A stretch of DNA of 64,000 nt from the NCBI GenBank assembly GCA_018303845.1, contig JAGVXH010000005.1, positions 20,105-84,104 on the forward strand, given 5' to 3'. Position 1 is the first letter of the stretch. Every line of letters starts with the position of its first letter. Made by a program: the position numbers and the translations under genes. Shown piece after piece: positions 18,566 to 28,073 of this stretch. A model generated the notes under the pieces. That model was not told the origin of the DNA. It ran no database searches and saw only the letters and a program-made list of their open reading frames with translations. The DNA is from Candidatus Pacearchaeota archaeon (GTDB lineage Archaea; Nanobdellota; Nanobdellia; Pacearchaeales; GW2011-AR1).

Positions 18566-19499
18566 CTAATTCCGTAATCAACTTCTCAACATCAACTCTC
18601 TCAATACCACTAGCAACAATCTCTAAATTATTAAACAGCTGATTCCTATTAACCCTACCAGATAAATAAATCTCCGTCCCAATAAATTCATCCCTAAACG
18701 CCGCGCTCTTAACTTCATCAGCCAAATCTTCCTCAGGAACTAGAGCCTTAATTTGATCCGAAAACATAACAACCCTCATACTCTCCGTCCCATCATCAAG
18801 CACAAAATTCAAAATCGCCTTATCCTTTTTCTCAATCTTCCCATGTTCAGCACACTTAAACTTTCCATCATCTGAAGCAACAACCTTCTTATTACATGTA
18901 GGACAAACAAAATAAAACCTAGGCTGAAAAACCTGAACAACAACTCCCCTAACCTTAACGCTCATTCCCTGCCGAGCTTCCTCAAGCGTCCCTTCACTCA
19001 CAGCCGGAGCATTCTTAATAGCATTCATCACAATCTTACTTTTTTTCAACTCGCCAAAACTACTCAAGTGAATTTCGCTATCCCGAGTAGACCCATTCCG
19101 AATCTCAACAACATCTCCAACCTTAATTCTCCCATCTTCAATCAACCCAATATGATTCGTATCCCACAAAACAACACGAGTACTCCCAGTCTCATCAGCC
19201 AAAATAAAATTAGCAACCCTCCCCTTCCGATCATTTTTCTCAAACTCACGAATAGGGAAAATATTCATAACCTTCCCAATGACATTAACCTTCCGCAAAC
19301 CTCCAATCAACTCGCTAATCTTCAAATCCTCTTCCTCAAAACTAATTCCAAGCTCAGCCGCAATAATCTGCGCAGCACCTTCCTTAGAAATCAGCCCAGA
19401 TAACTTCGCTTTCTTTGCCTCAACTTTCAAAACAACTTCCTCTCGACTTAAACCCGAAGACTTAGCAATCCTATCCACCAACAACTCATAATTCTTCAT
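18552..19499 (-). CDS. RPA-like single-stranded DNA-binding protein (OB folds, zinc finger)
   Basis: FPIREFEKNDRKGRVANFILADETGSTRVVLWDTNH; CPTCNKKV..CAEHG. Confidence 0.88.
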   Translation of the reverse strand: MKNYELLVDRIAKSSGLSREEVVLKVEAKKAKLSGLISKEGAAQIIAAELGISFEEEDLKISELIGGLRKVNVIGKVMNIFPIREFEKNDRKGRVANFILADETGSTRVVLWDTNHIGLIEDGRIKVGDVVEIRNGSTRDSEIHLSSFGELKKSKIVMNAIKNAPAVSEGTLEEARQGMSVKVRGVVVQVFQPRFYFVCPTCNKKVVASDDGKFKCAEHGKIEKKDKAILNFVLDDGTESMRVVMFSDQIKALVPEEDLADEVKSAAFRDEFIGTEIYLSGRVNRNQLFNNLEIVASGIERVDVEKLITELDGKD

Positions 19500-19600
19500 A
19501 TACAAAAAACAACCCCTCACTATTTAAGTATTATTGAGATACAGTCCACACCAAAAACACCGCCCACAAAACTTATAAAGCAAAATAAAAGTATTCTATT

Positions 19601-19747
19601 ATGAAATGTACAAGCTGCGACAAAGAAACAACAAAAATAGTAAGGTTGCCATGCCCAAAATGCGGCAAAGAAATCCTAAGATGCGACAAATGTAGAAGTT
19701 TATCAATCGAATATAAATGTCCAAAGTGTCAACACCAAGGACCTTAA
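19601..19747 (+). CDS. Small zinc-finger protein (48 aa), HVO_2753-like
   Basis: Manual translation MKCTSCDKETTKIVRLPCPKCGKEILRCDKCRSLSIEYKCPKCQHQGP; sits upstream of aEF1-beta. Confidence 0.82.
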   Translation: MKCTSCDKETTKIVRLPCPKCGKEILRCDKCRSLSIEYKCPKCQHQGP

Positions 19748-19765
19748 TCTTTCGATACTTAAATT

Positions 19766-20041
19766 ATGGCAACAGCAGGAATACAATTTAAAATAATGCC
19801 CGATGGACTAGACGTAGACCTAGAAGAGCTCAAAAAAAATTTAAAAAAGGCAACCGAATCTTTTGAATCAGGAGTTTTCAACGACGTGAAAGAAGAACCA
19901 ATCGCATTTGGACTAAAAGCACTAATAGTAACAATCGCACTTTCAGAGTCCGAAGAATCCGATGCCGTAGAAAAAGCATTCAGTGAAATCAAGGGCGTCT
20001 CCTCAGTAGAACTTATTGACTATCGAAGAGCAATAGGATAA
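19766..20041 (+). CDS. ef1b: Translation elongation factor aEF-1 beta
   Basis: IMPDGLDVDLEELKKNL...EEPIAFGLKALIVTIAL. Confidence 0.93.
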   Translation: MATAGIQFKIMPDGLDVDLEELKKNLKKATESFESGVFNDVKEEPIAFGLKALIVTIALSESEESDAVEKAFSEIKGVSSVELIDYRRAIG

Positions 20042-20092
20042 AATTTTATAAAACAAAAGATATTTAAAGATTAATAACTTAGAAATAAAATC

Positions 20093-20320
20093 ATGGGAGA
20101 TAGTTCTTTAGAAGCCCTATACGAAAGTCCAAAAAAAAGCCCTGAAGCTTCGAAATATTGCGAAATCATAAAGGGATGTATAGGACGAAAAAATGATCGT
20201 AATTTAATATACACCCAAACATTAATAACCCGCATAGACGACGGGTGCTCTTTTAGAGACGCAGAGAAATCGGCAGAATTTGCCAGACAAAAAGTACTTT
20301 CCCTTTTAGAAAAAGATTAA
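20093..20320 (+). CDS. Hypothetical protein (75 aa)
   Basis: ORF track. Confidence 0.45.
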   Translation: MGDSSLEALYESPKKSPEASKYCEIIKGCIGRKNDRNLIYTQTLITRIDDGCSFRDAEKSAEFARQKVLSLLEKD

Positions 20321-20360
20321 CTCTCAAAAAATTTATAACCCCACCACTCCTTAACTTCCC

Positions 20361-20948
20361 ATGCCCATTACAACAGAGGAAGCCAATAAAATCAAAGAAC
20401 ACCTTCTAACCCAACTAGACAACTTCCCAGAAGACAAACGAGAACAAATCGCAGAACAAATCAATTCAATGTCAGACGAACAAATCGAAGCTTTCGTTAA
20501 ACAAAACAAACTAACTCATCTCGGTGGACAATGCATCTTCTGTTCAATTATAGCAAACAAAACCAAGTCCTACAAAATAGCCGAAGATAAAGACAACATA
20601 GCAATCCTAGAACTTATGCCAATAAGTAAAGGGCACTCTCTCATCGTACCAAAAGAACATCTAGAAAAAACCTCAGAATCAACAAACTCCCTAGTGCAAG
20701 AAGTATCAAAAAAATTAAAGAAAAAATTCTCGCCACAAGAAATCAAAATCAACGAAATAAAAATAATGGGCCATGCACTCCTGGAAATAATTCCCATATA
20801 CGGGGATGAGACCGAAAAAAGACAAGCCTCAGAAGAAGAGCTAAAATCCCTCCAAGAAGAAATACTAAAACCCTCAGAAATCAAAATAGAAAAACCTCAG
20901 GAAATCAAAATAGAAGAAATCCCAATCCTCCCTCCAAGAATACCCTAA
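20361..20948 (+). CDS. HIT-family-like protein with degenerate HxHxH
   Basis: CIFCSIIANKTKSYKIAED...MPISKGHSLIVPKEH; C-terminal motif GHALLEIIP. Confidence 0.75.
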   Translation: MPITTEEANKIKEHLLTQLDNFPEDKREQIAEQINSMSDEQIEAFVKQNKLTHLGGQCIFCSIIANKTKSYKIAEDKDNIAILELMPISKGHSLIVPKEHLEKTSESTNSLVQEVSKKLKKKFSPQEIKINEIKIMGHALLEIIPIYGDETEKRQASEEELKSLQEEILKPSEIKIEKPQEIKIEEIPILPPRIP

Positions 20949-21769
20949 ATCCCAAACAGCCCCAAAAACCAACCCTTCAAAAAAACATATCCTAAAAACG
21001 CAATCAAAAATGCCGGAACAAACGGCAACCCTTCCTTAATCATAACCCTCTTCTCCTTCCTCAATAACTCAATATCATCTAGCGACAACCCATCCCAATT
21101 CGCCTTAACAACTCTTCGTCCAACCTTAACATCTTCAACCAACCAATCCCCCTCTCGAAGTTCAAAACCACTAACTTCCCTAATCATCGAAACATTTTCG
21201 AGCCCCTTAGCAAAAACATAAAGAAACGGAAAAATAAAAAGACAAACTCCAATCAAGAAAAAAATAAAATTTTTAACACCAAAAATCATCAAAACAGATG
21301 CCAACAAAACAACTCCAACAAGCCATCTCTTTTCGCTAACCAGCCTTCCCATTTCCGCATTAATTTTATCTCGATTCAAATACCATAAAACACCAGAATA
21401 ACAAAGCCCATAGACAGATCCCGCGACCATCAAAAACAAACAAAAAATTCCAACATTAATTACCGATTCATAAAAACTAGCACCCAAAAAAAACACCGTC
21501 ATCGCAAACAACAACTTCGCATCCCCCCCAGCAAAAACCCGACCATAATAAAAAATATTCATAATAACAAACATAATTACCAATAAAAACCCAACATGAA
21601 AAATAATATCCAACTCATCTCTCAAAATTGCACCATAAAAAACAAAGACCAAACTAGAAACAAGCAAAAACAAATTCAACCAATTATCAACCTCACGCCT
21701 TTTCAAATCCTGCATACTAGCAACAACAATCCCACAAAAAAACAACCAAAACAAAAACCCAAACTCCAT
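20945..21769 (-). CDS. A24-type prepilin peptidase
   Basis: ASMQDLKRREVDNWLN and FAGGDAKLLFAMTVFF aspartate motifs; multi-TM. Confidence 0.88.
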   Translation of the reverse strand: MEFGFLFWLFFCGIVVASMQDLKRREVDNWLNLFLLVSSLVFVFYGAILRDELDIIFHVGFLLVIMFVIMNIFYYGRVFAGGDAKLLFAMTVFFLGASFYESVINVGIFCLFLMVAGSVYGLCYSGVLWYLNRDKINAEMGRLVSEKRWLVGVVLLASVLMIFGVKNFIFFLIGVCLFIFPFLYVFAKGLENVSMIREVSGFELREGDWLVEDVKVGRRVVKANWDGLSLDDIELLRKEKRVMIKEGLPFVPAFLIAFLGYVFLKGWFLGLFGI

Positions 21770-21844
21770 TTATCCCAACCTATCCTCATTAATTAAATGC
21801 ACAACAATAACAGAAATCATAATACAAAAAACAAATCTCTTTAT

Positions 21845-22042
21845 TTAATACTTTCTCTTCTTAACCTTGCCAAAACCTTTTTTCTTTTCTGACAAAACCT
21901 TCCCCATCTTATCCACCTTCTCACCCTCAACCTCATCAACATTAGCACTCCGAAACTTTCCTCCTACCTTATACCCACGATTAATCCGCTTCCTCTTCAA
22001 ATCACCCTTCGTCGTCCGCTTATCACATCCACCAAAATCCAT
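21845..22042 (-). CDS. Small basic protein (65 aa), weakly bTHX-like
   Basis: CDKRTTKGDLKRKRINRGYKVGGK; Lys/Arg rich. Confidence 0.4.
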   Translation of the reverse strand: MDFGGCDKRTTKGDLKRKRINRGYKVGGKFRSANVDEVEGEKVDKMGKVLSEKKKGFGKVKKRKY

Positions 22043-22605
22043 TACTTCAAAACCTCCACAACATACTTCCCACTTTTTCGTGTAATCAAATATTCTCTAT
22101 CAAAAACAAAATCATATTCAACGGGAAAACCAATCTTCACATCTTCCGAAACTTTAAGCAAACCTCTTTTCCCAGTTTCCTGTCTTTTCAAAACCAAACC
22201 ATCACTAACTTCCTCGACAGAATACAAAACATCTCTAAAAAAACCATTCTCATCAAATCCAGTCCCAACCTCTACCTTAGAACCTCTCCAAAACAAATCC
22301 TTCAAAATAAAATCCTTCATCTCTTGACTTAAACCCGAAACAAACTCTTTCTCAAATTTCTCCTTGTCAATCCCACTCTTCTCAACCGAGTCCAACACCA
22401 ACTCTTTTTCTCTCATCTCAAAAATATCCAACTCATCTCTAATCTCCAAAACAGCAAGCGGAGAAACTAGAGCAATACTAAGTTTATTCTGATGATTAGA
22501 ATAAGACAAAAGAACCATCCCGCATAAAACCAAAGTCAACAAAACAATAGGAATCGCCATAAAAACCCCGCCCCTTTTATCTCGACAAAAATTAACTCTA
22601 CCCAT
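22042..22605 (-). CDS. Pilin-like protein
   Basis: CRDKRGGVFMAIPIVLLTLVLCGMVLL signal-like segment; start moved from 22695 to 22605. Confidence 0.6.
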   Translation of the reverse strand: MGRVNFCRDKRGGVFMAIPIVLLTLVLCGMVLLSYSNHQNKLSIALVSPLAVLEIRDELDIFEMREKELVLDSVEKSGIDKEKFEKEFVSGLSQEMKDFILKDLFWRGSKVEVGTGFDENGFFRDVLYSVEEVSDGLVLKRQETGKRGLLKVSEDVKIGFPVEYDFVFDREYLITRKSGKYVVEVLK

Positions 22606-22879
22606 TCTCAAAACCTCCAGCAACAAGAGCATCATCAACATCATAATCTCCAGCGACATAAAACCGCGCCTTAACCAACCTCTCATAATCCTCATTCATA
22701 TAAATAAAAAATTCTCCCTCTTCTTCACTCTCTCCAAAATAATTAGCCAAGACAGGCTCCTCTGCAAAAATCTTAAACGGCTCACTCAAAAGAATAAATC
22801 CTCCAAGAATAATCGCAACAAGAATAATCGCAAAAAACATAGAAATAAGTGTCCCAAGTTGTCCCTTCTTACTTTTCAT
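22598..22879 (-). CDS. Pilin-like protein
   Basis: MKSKKGQLGTLISMFFAIILVAIILGGF. Confidence 0.7.
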   Translation of the reverse strand: MKSKKGQLGTLISMFFAIILVAIILGGFILLSEPFKIFAEEPVLANYFGESEEEGEFFIYMNEDYERLVKARFYVAGDYDVDDALVAGGFENG

Positions 22880-23408
22880 AATTAATCAAAACCTCCACCT
22901 TAACAAAACCATCCCTAGTCACTCCATTCTCGAAAACAAACGCCTTATACTCATCACTAAAATAGCCAGGATTATACTTCGCAATCTTTTCAACATTCTC
23001 ATTATTCCATCCGCTAACCGCATTCCCAGTAACAACCACCTTCTCGAACAAATCCCTAACCCAAAGTAACCCCTCATCTCCATCCTTTAGATAAACTTTC
23101 CTAGCATCACTATCAACCTCAACCCCAACATAAATCCTTTCACTCTCTTCAATCCCACAATGCCTCAAAATAAAACTTCTATCTTCTTCCTTAATATTAT
23201 CCAAATTCAAAACACCCTCAGGGAATAAACACTCCACAATCGCCCTACCAAGTAATAAAGACTCAGCATCTCGAACGCTAATATCATAAGCATAATAAAC
23301 AGAAGAGGCCCCAAAAATAACAACCGCAATGGCCGAAATCAAAACCAAAACCGGAACCATCTCAACAATATCGCCAACCCCGCTTCCTCGTTTATTCATC
23401 CAAAACAT
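22869..23408 (-). CDS. Pilin-like protein
   Basis: MNKRGSGVGDIVEMVPVLVLISAIAVVIF. Confidence 0.68.
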   Translation of the reverse strand: MFWMNKRGSGVGDIVEMVPVLVLISAIAVVIFGASSVYYAYDISVRDAESLLLGRAIVECLFPEGVLNLDNIKEEDRSFILRHCGIEESERIYVGVEVDSDARKVYLKDGDEGLLWVRDLFEKVVVTGNAVSGWNNENVEKIAKYNPGYFSDEYKAFVFENGVTRDGFVKVEVLINYEK

Positions 23409-23458
23409 CCTCCATGTTTAATCCAACTTCTTTAAATCGCCAAGCCCCCAGCGAAGCT

Positions 23459-23518
23459 GAGCTTTTCCACATCGTGAGCTTTTCCACATCGTGAGCTTTT
23501 CCACATAGTGAGCTTTTC
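23459..23518. repeat. 17-nt tandem repeat (gagcttttccacatcgt)x3 plus partial
   Basis: Units at 23459, 23476 and 23493 (last has atagt), then gagcttttc. Confidence 0.93.
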
Positions 23519-23543
23519 TGAAAATGAAAATTTTCCTCTTTCA

Positions 23544-23921
23544 TCATTTAACTCTAACCACAAATTTATCTAAATCCTCTTCAACAAAAACTTCATTACT
23601 AGAAAAATAAGGATACCCCTTACTAGAAGGAAGCCCATCAACCTTAACATAAATTCTCCCATCTCTGACCTCGACCCCATCAACTAACCCATTCAAACTC
23701 TTTTTCACAATCTCAAAACTAAACCCACTCTCACTAGCATCAATCAAAAGCGCCAACTCTTTTTCCAAAACCTGCTGTTTAATTCCTCTCGCCTCAAGCC
23801 TTCCCTCTAGTGCAAGAAAAAAAACAGCAAATAACAATCCAACTAAAATAATCTGAATAACAGCCTTAGATAAAATATCCCCCTTCTTACCAAATCGTCT
23901 CATCCGGGAATTCCCTCCCAT
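23544..23921 (-). CDS. Pilin-like protein
   Basis: RRFGKKGDILSKAVIQIILVGLLFAVFF. Confidence 0.68.
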   Translation of the reverse strand: MGGNSRMRRFGKKGDILSKAVIQIILVGLLFAVFFLALEGRLEARGIKQQVLEKELALLIDASESGFSFEIVKKSLNGLVDGVEVRDGRIYVKVDGLPSSKGYPYFSSNEVFVEEDLDKFVVRVK

Positions 23922-24883
23922 TCATCACAAAAACCAACGCTAGCAGATTCTATCTCATCAACCCTCTTCTCATATTCAATCCAATTTTTTAATTGCAAAA
24001 ATTCCCAAAAACTCGCAGATGGACTAAAAATAAAATTATTCTGCACTTCCTTAAACGAATCATCTTTTTGTCCAGATTGAAAATAAAATAAATAGGGGAC
24101 ATATTCGCCAAACCCTTTCGACTCACCCACAACCAATTGAATACCCGCAACAACACCATAATTAATCATCAAATCTCCCTCGTCAATATTAAACCTCTCT
24201 GGCAGAGAAACATTAATACTACTCATCTTCGCCTCAAAAGTTACCCCATTAGCCCTATTCACCAAGTCAACACTAGCCCAATCCCACTTCTTACTTTCAA
24301 CACTAAAATCTTCTCCATTTAAATTAAAAGGAACAGCATTTCCAAAATTAAGAGCCGAAAAACTTTTTCCAGAATCCTGCAAATAAGAATAATAAGTAAA
24401 ACCTTCTTTCATTTTCAAATCCAAAGCATCCTTAATATTAATCTCAACCTTATTATCCCGAGCATATTTCTTCGCCTCGTCCGTAAAATGAATTCTAGCA
24501 CACGGAACACATACACTCGATTTAAAAAATTTAGCAGGAAACACATTCAAATCTCCATTCCCATAAAGGTTCCAACATTCTGCCATAGACTCTGCAATCT
24601 TCTCTTGAGCAACCTTAACATTTCTAACATCCGCCTCACTCACCTCAACAACCATCGTTTTACATTTCAAAGGGAAACTAGATTTAAATTCAAGCTCATC
24701 TGCCCCAAGTCCAGAGTCGGGAAGCGTCGCCCTCAACTGAACACTCTGCCAACAAACCTCCTTATCTCCCTCGTCACCAACCCAAAACTCCTGATAAATA
24801 AAAAAAATCGAAATAGCCAAAACCAACACTCCAAGTATCAAATACAAAAGAATCCCATACATATAGTCCCCCTTCTTATCCAT
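23900..24883 (-). CDS. Large pilin-like protein
   Basis: MDKKGDYMYGILLYLILGVLVLAISIFF plus long ectodomain. Confidence 0.7.
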   Translation of the reverse strand: MDKKGDYMYGILLYLILGVLVLAISIFFIYQEFWVGDEGDKEVCWQSVQLRATLPDSGLGADELEFKSSFPLKCKTMVVEVSEADVRNVKVAQEKIAESMAECWNLYGNGDLNVFPAKFFKSSVCVPCARIHFTDEAKKYARDNKVEINIKDALDLKMKEGFTYYSYLQDSGKSFSALNFGNAVPFNLNGEDFSVESKKWDWASVDLVNRANGVTFEAKMSSINVSLPERFNIDEGDLMINYGVVAGIQLVVGESKGFGEYVPYLFYFQSGQKDDSFKEVQNNFIFSPSASFWEFLQLKNWIEYEKRVDEIESASVGFCDEWEGIPG

Positions 24884-24971
24884 AAACAAGAAACCCAAAC
24901 CAACTTAATAAAACTTACCCAGCCCAAACATCCATAAAAAACCCCAACCAAAAACCCAAAACCTCTCAACA

Positions 24972-25374
24972 AAAATCCGTGCTAATCCGTGAACTATTTT
25001 TTATTAACCAAACAACCTCAATCCCAAAAACGAAAATTCGCGTACATTCGCGCAAATTCACGGCTAAATAATTCTCCATCACTCCCCAAGTCCCCATTAT
25101 TTTACCAATCTACAACAAACAAAACCATCATCTCTCCATGAGAAATTATGCGTGTCGAAGACACCATAATTTTTTATGGAACCCAATCTCTAATGTCTAA
25201 TGTCTAATCTCTAATGTCTAATCCTTATTCCAATCCGTGCTAGTCCGTGAGTAAATAATTAACAACCATTCCCAAAAAAATCCATGTAATCCATGTTCTA
25301 ATTTTCCCCAAGCCCACCAAGTCAACCCTTACATCACCCAAACAAAATCCGCGTAATCCGTGTAATCTGCGGCC
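24972..25374. repeat. Cluster of ATCYGYG-type tandem motifs around a GNA-loop hairpin
   Basis: aatccgtgctaatccgtg, attcgcgtacattcgcgcaaattcacgg, aatccgtgctagtccgtg, aatccatgtaatccatg, aatccgcgtaatccgtgtaatctgcgg. Confidence 0.85.
25136..25179. repeat. GNA-loop bulged hairpin element, copy 5
   Basis: CCATGAgAAATTATGcGTGTCgaaGACACCATAATTTtTTATGG. Confidence 0.95.
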
Positions 25375-25396
25375 AAATAAATAACCAAACAAAAAC

Positions 25397-25525
25397 TTAC
25401 CCAGCAGCCCTAGAAACAATATTCCGTATAGCAAAACCAACAGCAACAATAACCAGAATAACCAATATCCATTTAATAGTCTCACCCGAAACCAATTCCC
25501 CCCGCTTACTTAGTGGAAAAAACAT
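25397..25525 (-). CDS. Minimal pilin-like protein (42 aa)
   Basis: Manual translation MFFPLSKRGELVSGETIKWILVILVIVAVGFAIRNIVSRAAG; start overlaps upstream gene. Confidence 0.6.
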   Translation of the reverse strand: MFFPLSKRGELVSGETIKWILVILVIVAVGFAIRNIVSRAAG

Positions 25526-26033
25526 AGCCTCCTCCATCTTTCCAAATCTCAACCCGACCACCCTCAACAATCTCCCATGTACCAGAACTCAAATCACTAG
25601 CATCAATACTATGCACACTGCCAACAATACTCCGAGCAGACATACTCAAATCCAAACACTCTCTACAATAATTTTGCTCATCCTCTCCATCCCAATAACA
25701 AACACAAATCACATTATCCCCAATCTTCTTATTCTTAAAATATTCCTCTCCTTCAACATCACCAAAACTAGCAACACTGCCAAAATAAACCAAATAAAAC
25801 TTCATATCCTTATCCCCCCTATCAAACATAATAACTTCGCCAACCCCGCCCTTATCCGCAATACCAACCCCTTCCTCTATAACCTTCAAATATCCCTCAC
25901 TAATTTTATCGGCTTCATCATACAAACCATAAAAACTAACCGCAAAAATAATCAAAACAGCAACAACAGCAACAGCAATAATAAGCTCAATAGCAGAATC
26001 ACTAACCACCTCTCCTCTTTTCTCCATCAACAT
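25506..26033 (-). CDS. Pilin-like protein
   Basis: MEKRGEVVSDSAIELIIAVAVVAVLIIFAVSFYG. Confidence 0.72.
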   Translation of the reverse strand: MLMEKRGEVVSDSAIELIIAVAVVAVLIIFAVSFYGLYDEADKISEGYLKVIEEGVGIADKGGVGEVIMFDRGDKDMKFYLVYFGSVASFGDVEGEEYFKNKKIGDNVICVCYWDGEDEQNYCRECLDLSMSARSIVGSVHSIDASDLSSGTWEIVEGGRVEIWKDGGGYVFSTK

Positions 26034-27850
26034 CGCCTATCCAAAAATTTAGAAATAACACTGGCCCTATAAACCTCATCAAAAAAATACTTACCAAGTC
26101 TATAAGTCCCCTCATCTCCACTCTCAATCCAACTAGAACCATTCCACGTAACAAGCAACACCGGATAATATTCCAAATCAACTCTATGAAAAGCATCATT
26201 AACCCAAAACTCAAAATCACTTACAGTCTTTCCTGCCCCAGACTGCTTCAACCCAAACTTAGATTCTCCCTTTGAAAAACTTAAAACTGCCTTCCCTTCA
26301 CTTTGCTCAACTCCAACAACAAACTCTTCACCCTTCAAAACAACTTTCTCCCCAGCAAAAGACTTCTTCAATGCCTCAATATCCGAACCAGAAACACTAG
26401 AAGAAACAAGAAGTCTCGTACGCAATCCAGCAAAAATATCTTTCAATCTCGCCAAATCAGCCTCACTATCCAACTCACCAGAGTCCCCATAATTCTCAGC
26501 CGAAACAAAATTTTCATTTTCCAAAACCTTGTAAAACGCAACCTCATACCCAGCATCCTCCTGACTCATCTTATTTATCCCAAATCTCCATTCCCTCCAA
26601 ACATTATCAACATCTCCTTTGTGCCTTCCATAAATCTCCGCAAGCATTTTTTCCACAACAATCTTATACATCATCTTATCCTTATCGCTATTCAAATCCC
26701 CACTTCCCCCATAATCATATCTAGAGACATCCTCCCCAGTCTTAGGATCCTTCTTATCCCTAGGCATATCCTCTCCCCCCCATTTCAAAAAAGTATTTCC
26801 CTGCTCAACAAACCTTTCAAGATATCGCTTCTCCCTGTCATCCCAATTCATTCCTTCCTTTTTCAAATACCCTTGAGCCAAACTTTTAGTCAACTGAAGC
26901 GGGCCATAAGCCGTAGAAGAAGAACCATCTATCTTTGTCCTAATCCAAGGATCATAGCCATCTTTCAACCGACCGCTATTATAATCAAAATATCCCCTAT
27001 GTTCCGCAGCCATAACAGCATCATAAAGAGTCTCCGTTTTCAGATACTCACTCTTCACCTTCTTATCTTCAACTTTCTCTCCAAAAAGCAAACTCTCTAA
27101 TCCCTTGCCCTCACCCTTCAAGTACTCAACCCCAACCTTATTCTCAGAAAGTCTCCAATTAACCTTATCATCATTAAAAATATCTTTAACCTCATCATAA
27201 AACAAAGTCAAAGCCTCATCGTCATTATCAATCTCCCTAACAAACTTTCCATTTTTCCAAAATTCCCAAATACCATTTTGCCAACGTAATTCAACATTCG
27301 CATCTCCACCACTTCCATCCCCAATTAAACTAAACTGCATAGTGGAGCCTTCATCCATTAAATCCCTAACATCAACACTTTGCAAAATACCAATCCCGAC
27401 ATGATAAGCCTCCCAATCAAACAACGCAGAATCTTCACTACCAACAATCAAATTATTATATTCTACCCATTCCCCATTTGTCAATTTCCTAAACTTTCCT
27501 TTCATCATCTCATAATCATCCAAACCACCTCCCTCAAATGTACAAGTCCTATCACGACACTGCTTAAACCCAATATCGTCGTCTTTAATACCCAACTTCT
27601 TCAACATCTCACTTCCCAAAACAAAATCTGAAATCCTATAATCGATACACTCCTCAAAAGGCCCTCCGTTATTACCTAGCGACATCAACATACCTAAAAC
27701 CTCATTTGCCTTTCCCCCAATCTCCTCTATTTCAGGAATTATCCCATTCCCAATAAGAAAAGAAAGAAAAAGCAAAACCACAACTAAAATAATAATTTTA
27801 ATAAGTCTGTTAAAGGCCTCATTCCCCTTTTTCCCATTCAGCAAATTCAT
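26027..27850 (-). CDS. Pilin-signal-anchored 607-aa protein with lysozyme/SLT-like segment
   Basis: LNGKKGNEAFNRLIKIIILVVVLLFLSF N-terminus; AVMAAEHRGYFDYNSGRLKDGYDPWIRTKIDGSSSTAYGPLQLTKSLAQGYL. Confidence 0.65.
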   Translation of the reverse strand: MNLLNGKKGNEAFNRLIKIIILVVVLLFLSFLIGNGIIPEIEEIGGKANEVLGMLMSLGNNGGPFEECIDYRISDFVLGSEMLKKLGIKDDDIGFKQCRDRTCTFEGGGLDDYEMMKGKFRKLTNGEWVEYNNLIVGSEDSALFDWEAYHVGIGILQSVDVRDLMDEGSTMQFSLIGDGSGGDANVELRWQNGIWEFWKNGKFVREIDNDDEALTLFYDEVKDIFNDDKVNWRLSENKVGVEYLKGEGKGLESLLFGEKVEDKKVKSEYLKTETLYDAVMAAEHRGYFDYNSGRLKDGYDPWIRTKIDGSSSTAYGPLQLTKSLAQGYLKKEGMNWDDREKRYLERFVEQGNTFLKWGGEDMPRDKKDPKTGEDVSRYDYGGSGDLNSDKDKMMYKIVVEKMLAEIYGRHKGDVDNVWREWRFGINKMSQEDAGYEVAFYKVLENENFVSAENYGDSGELDSEADLARLKDIFAGLRTRLLVSSSVSGSDIEALKKSFAGEKVVLKGEEFVVGVEQSEGKAVLSFSKGESKFGLKQSGAGKTVSDFEFWVNDAFHRVDLEYYPVLLVTWNGSSWIESGDEGTYRLGKYFFDEVYRASVISKFLDRRC

Positions 27851-27987
27851 CGCCCAAACCTCAACAAATCCTTAATGCTACCTAAAAGCTCCACGCCTTT
27901 CCCACTAAGCAAAAACCCAACGGCCCAAACCATCACAACTAAAATAATCACAAAAATAATCATCTTAACAATCTCCTCTATTTCCAT
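27847..27987 (-). CDS. Small single-TM protein (46 aa)
   Basis: Manual translation MEIEEIVKMIIFVIILVVMVWAVGFLLSGKGVELLGSIKDLLRFGR; ATGA overlap with next gene. Confidence 0.6.
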   Translation of the reverse strand: MEIEEIVKMIIFVIILVVMVWAVGFLLSGKGVELLGSIKDLLRFGR

Positions 27988-28073
27988 ACATCGTCAACAA
28001 AAAACAAATTAATAAAGATTCCTAATATCTTCAAGAACAAATTACTCTACAAAAAAACAAATACTACTAAATT

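Noticed and set aside
23459-23518. Possible CRISPR array
   Set aside because: 17-nt units are directly abutting with no spacers; no cas genes found in the window.
25186-25222. taatgtc tandem string as a distinct mobile element
   Set aside because: Short low-complexity repeat similar to taatggc at 6999; no boundaries or coding capacity.
25240-25485. 81-aa Leu-rich minus ORF
   Set aside because: Covers the ATCYGYG repeats; a shifted frame (25397-25525) gives a coherent pilin-like protein instead.
26303-27100. 265-aa + strand ORF
   Set aside because: Antisense to the 607-aa pilin-signal protein; Ile/Leu/Arg/Asn-rich shadow frame.
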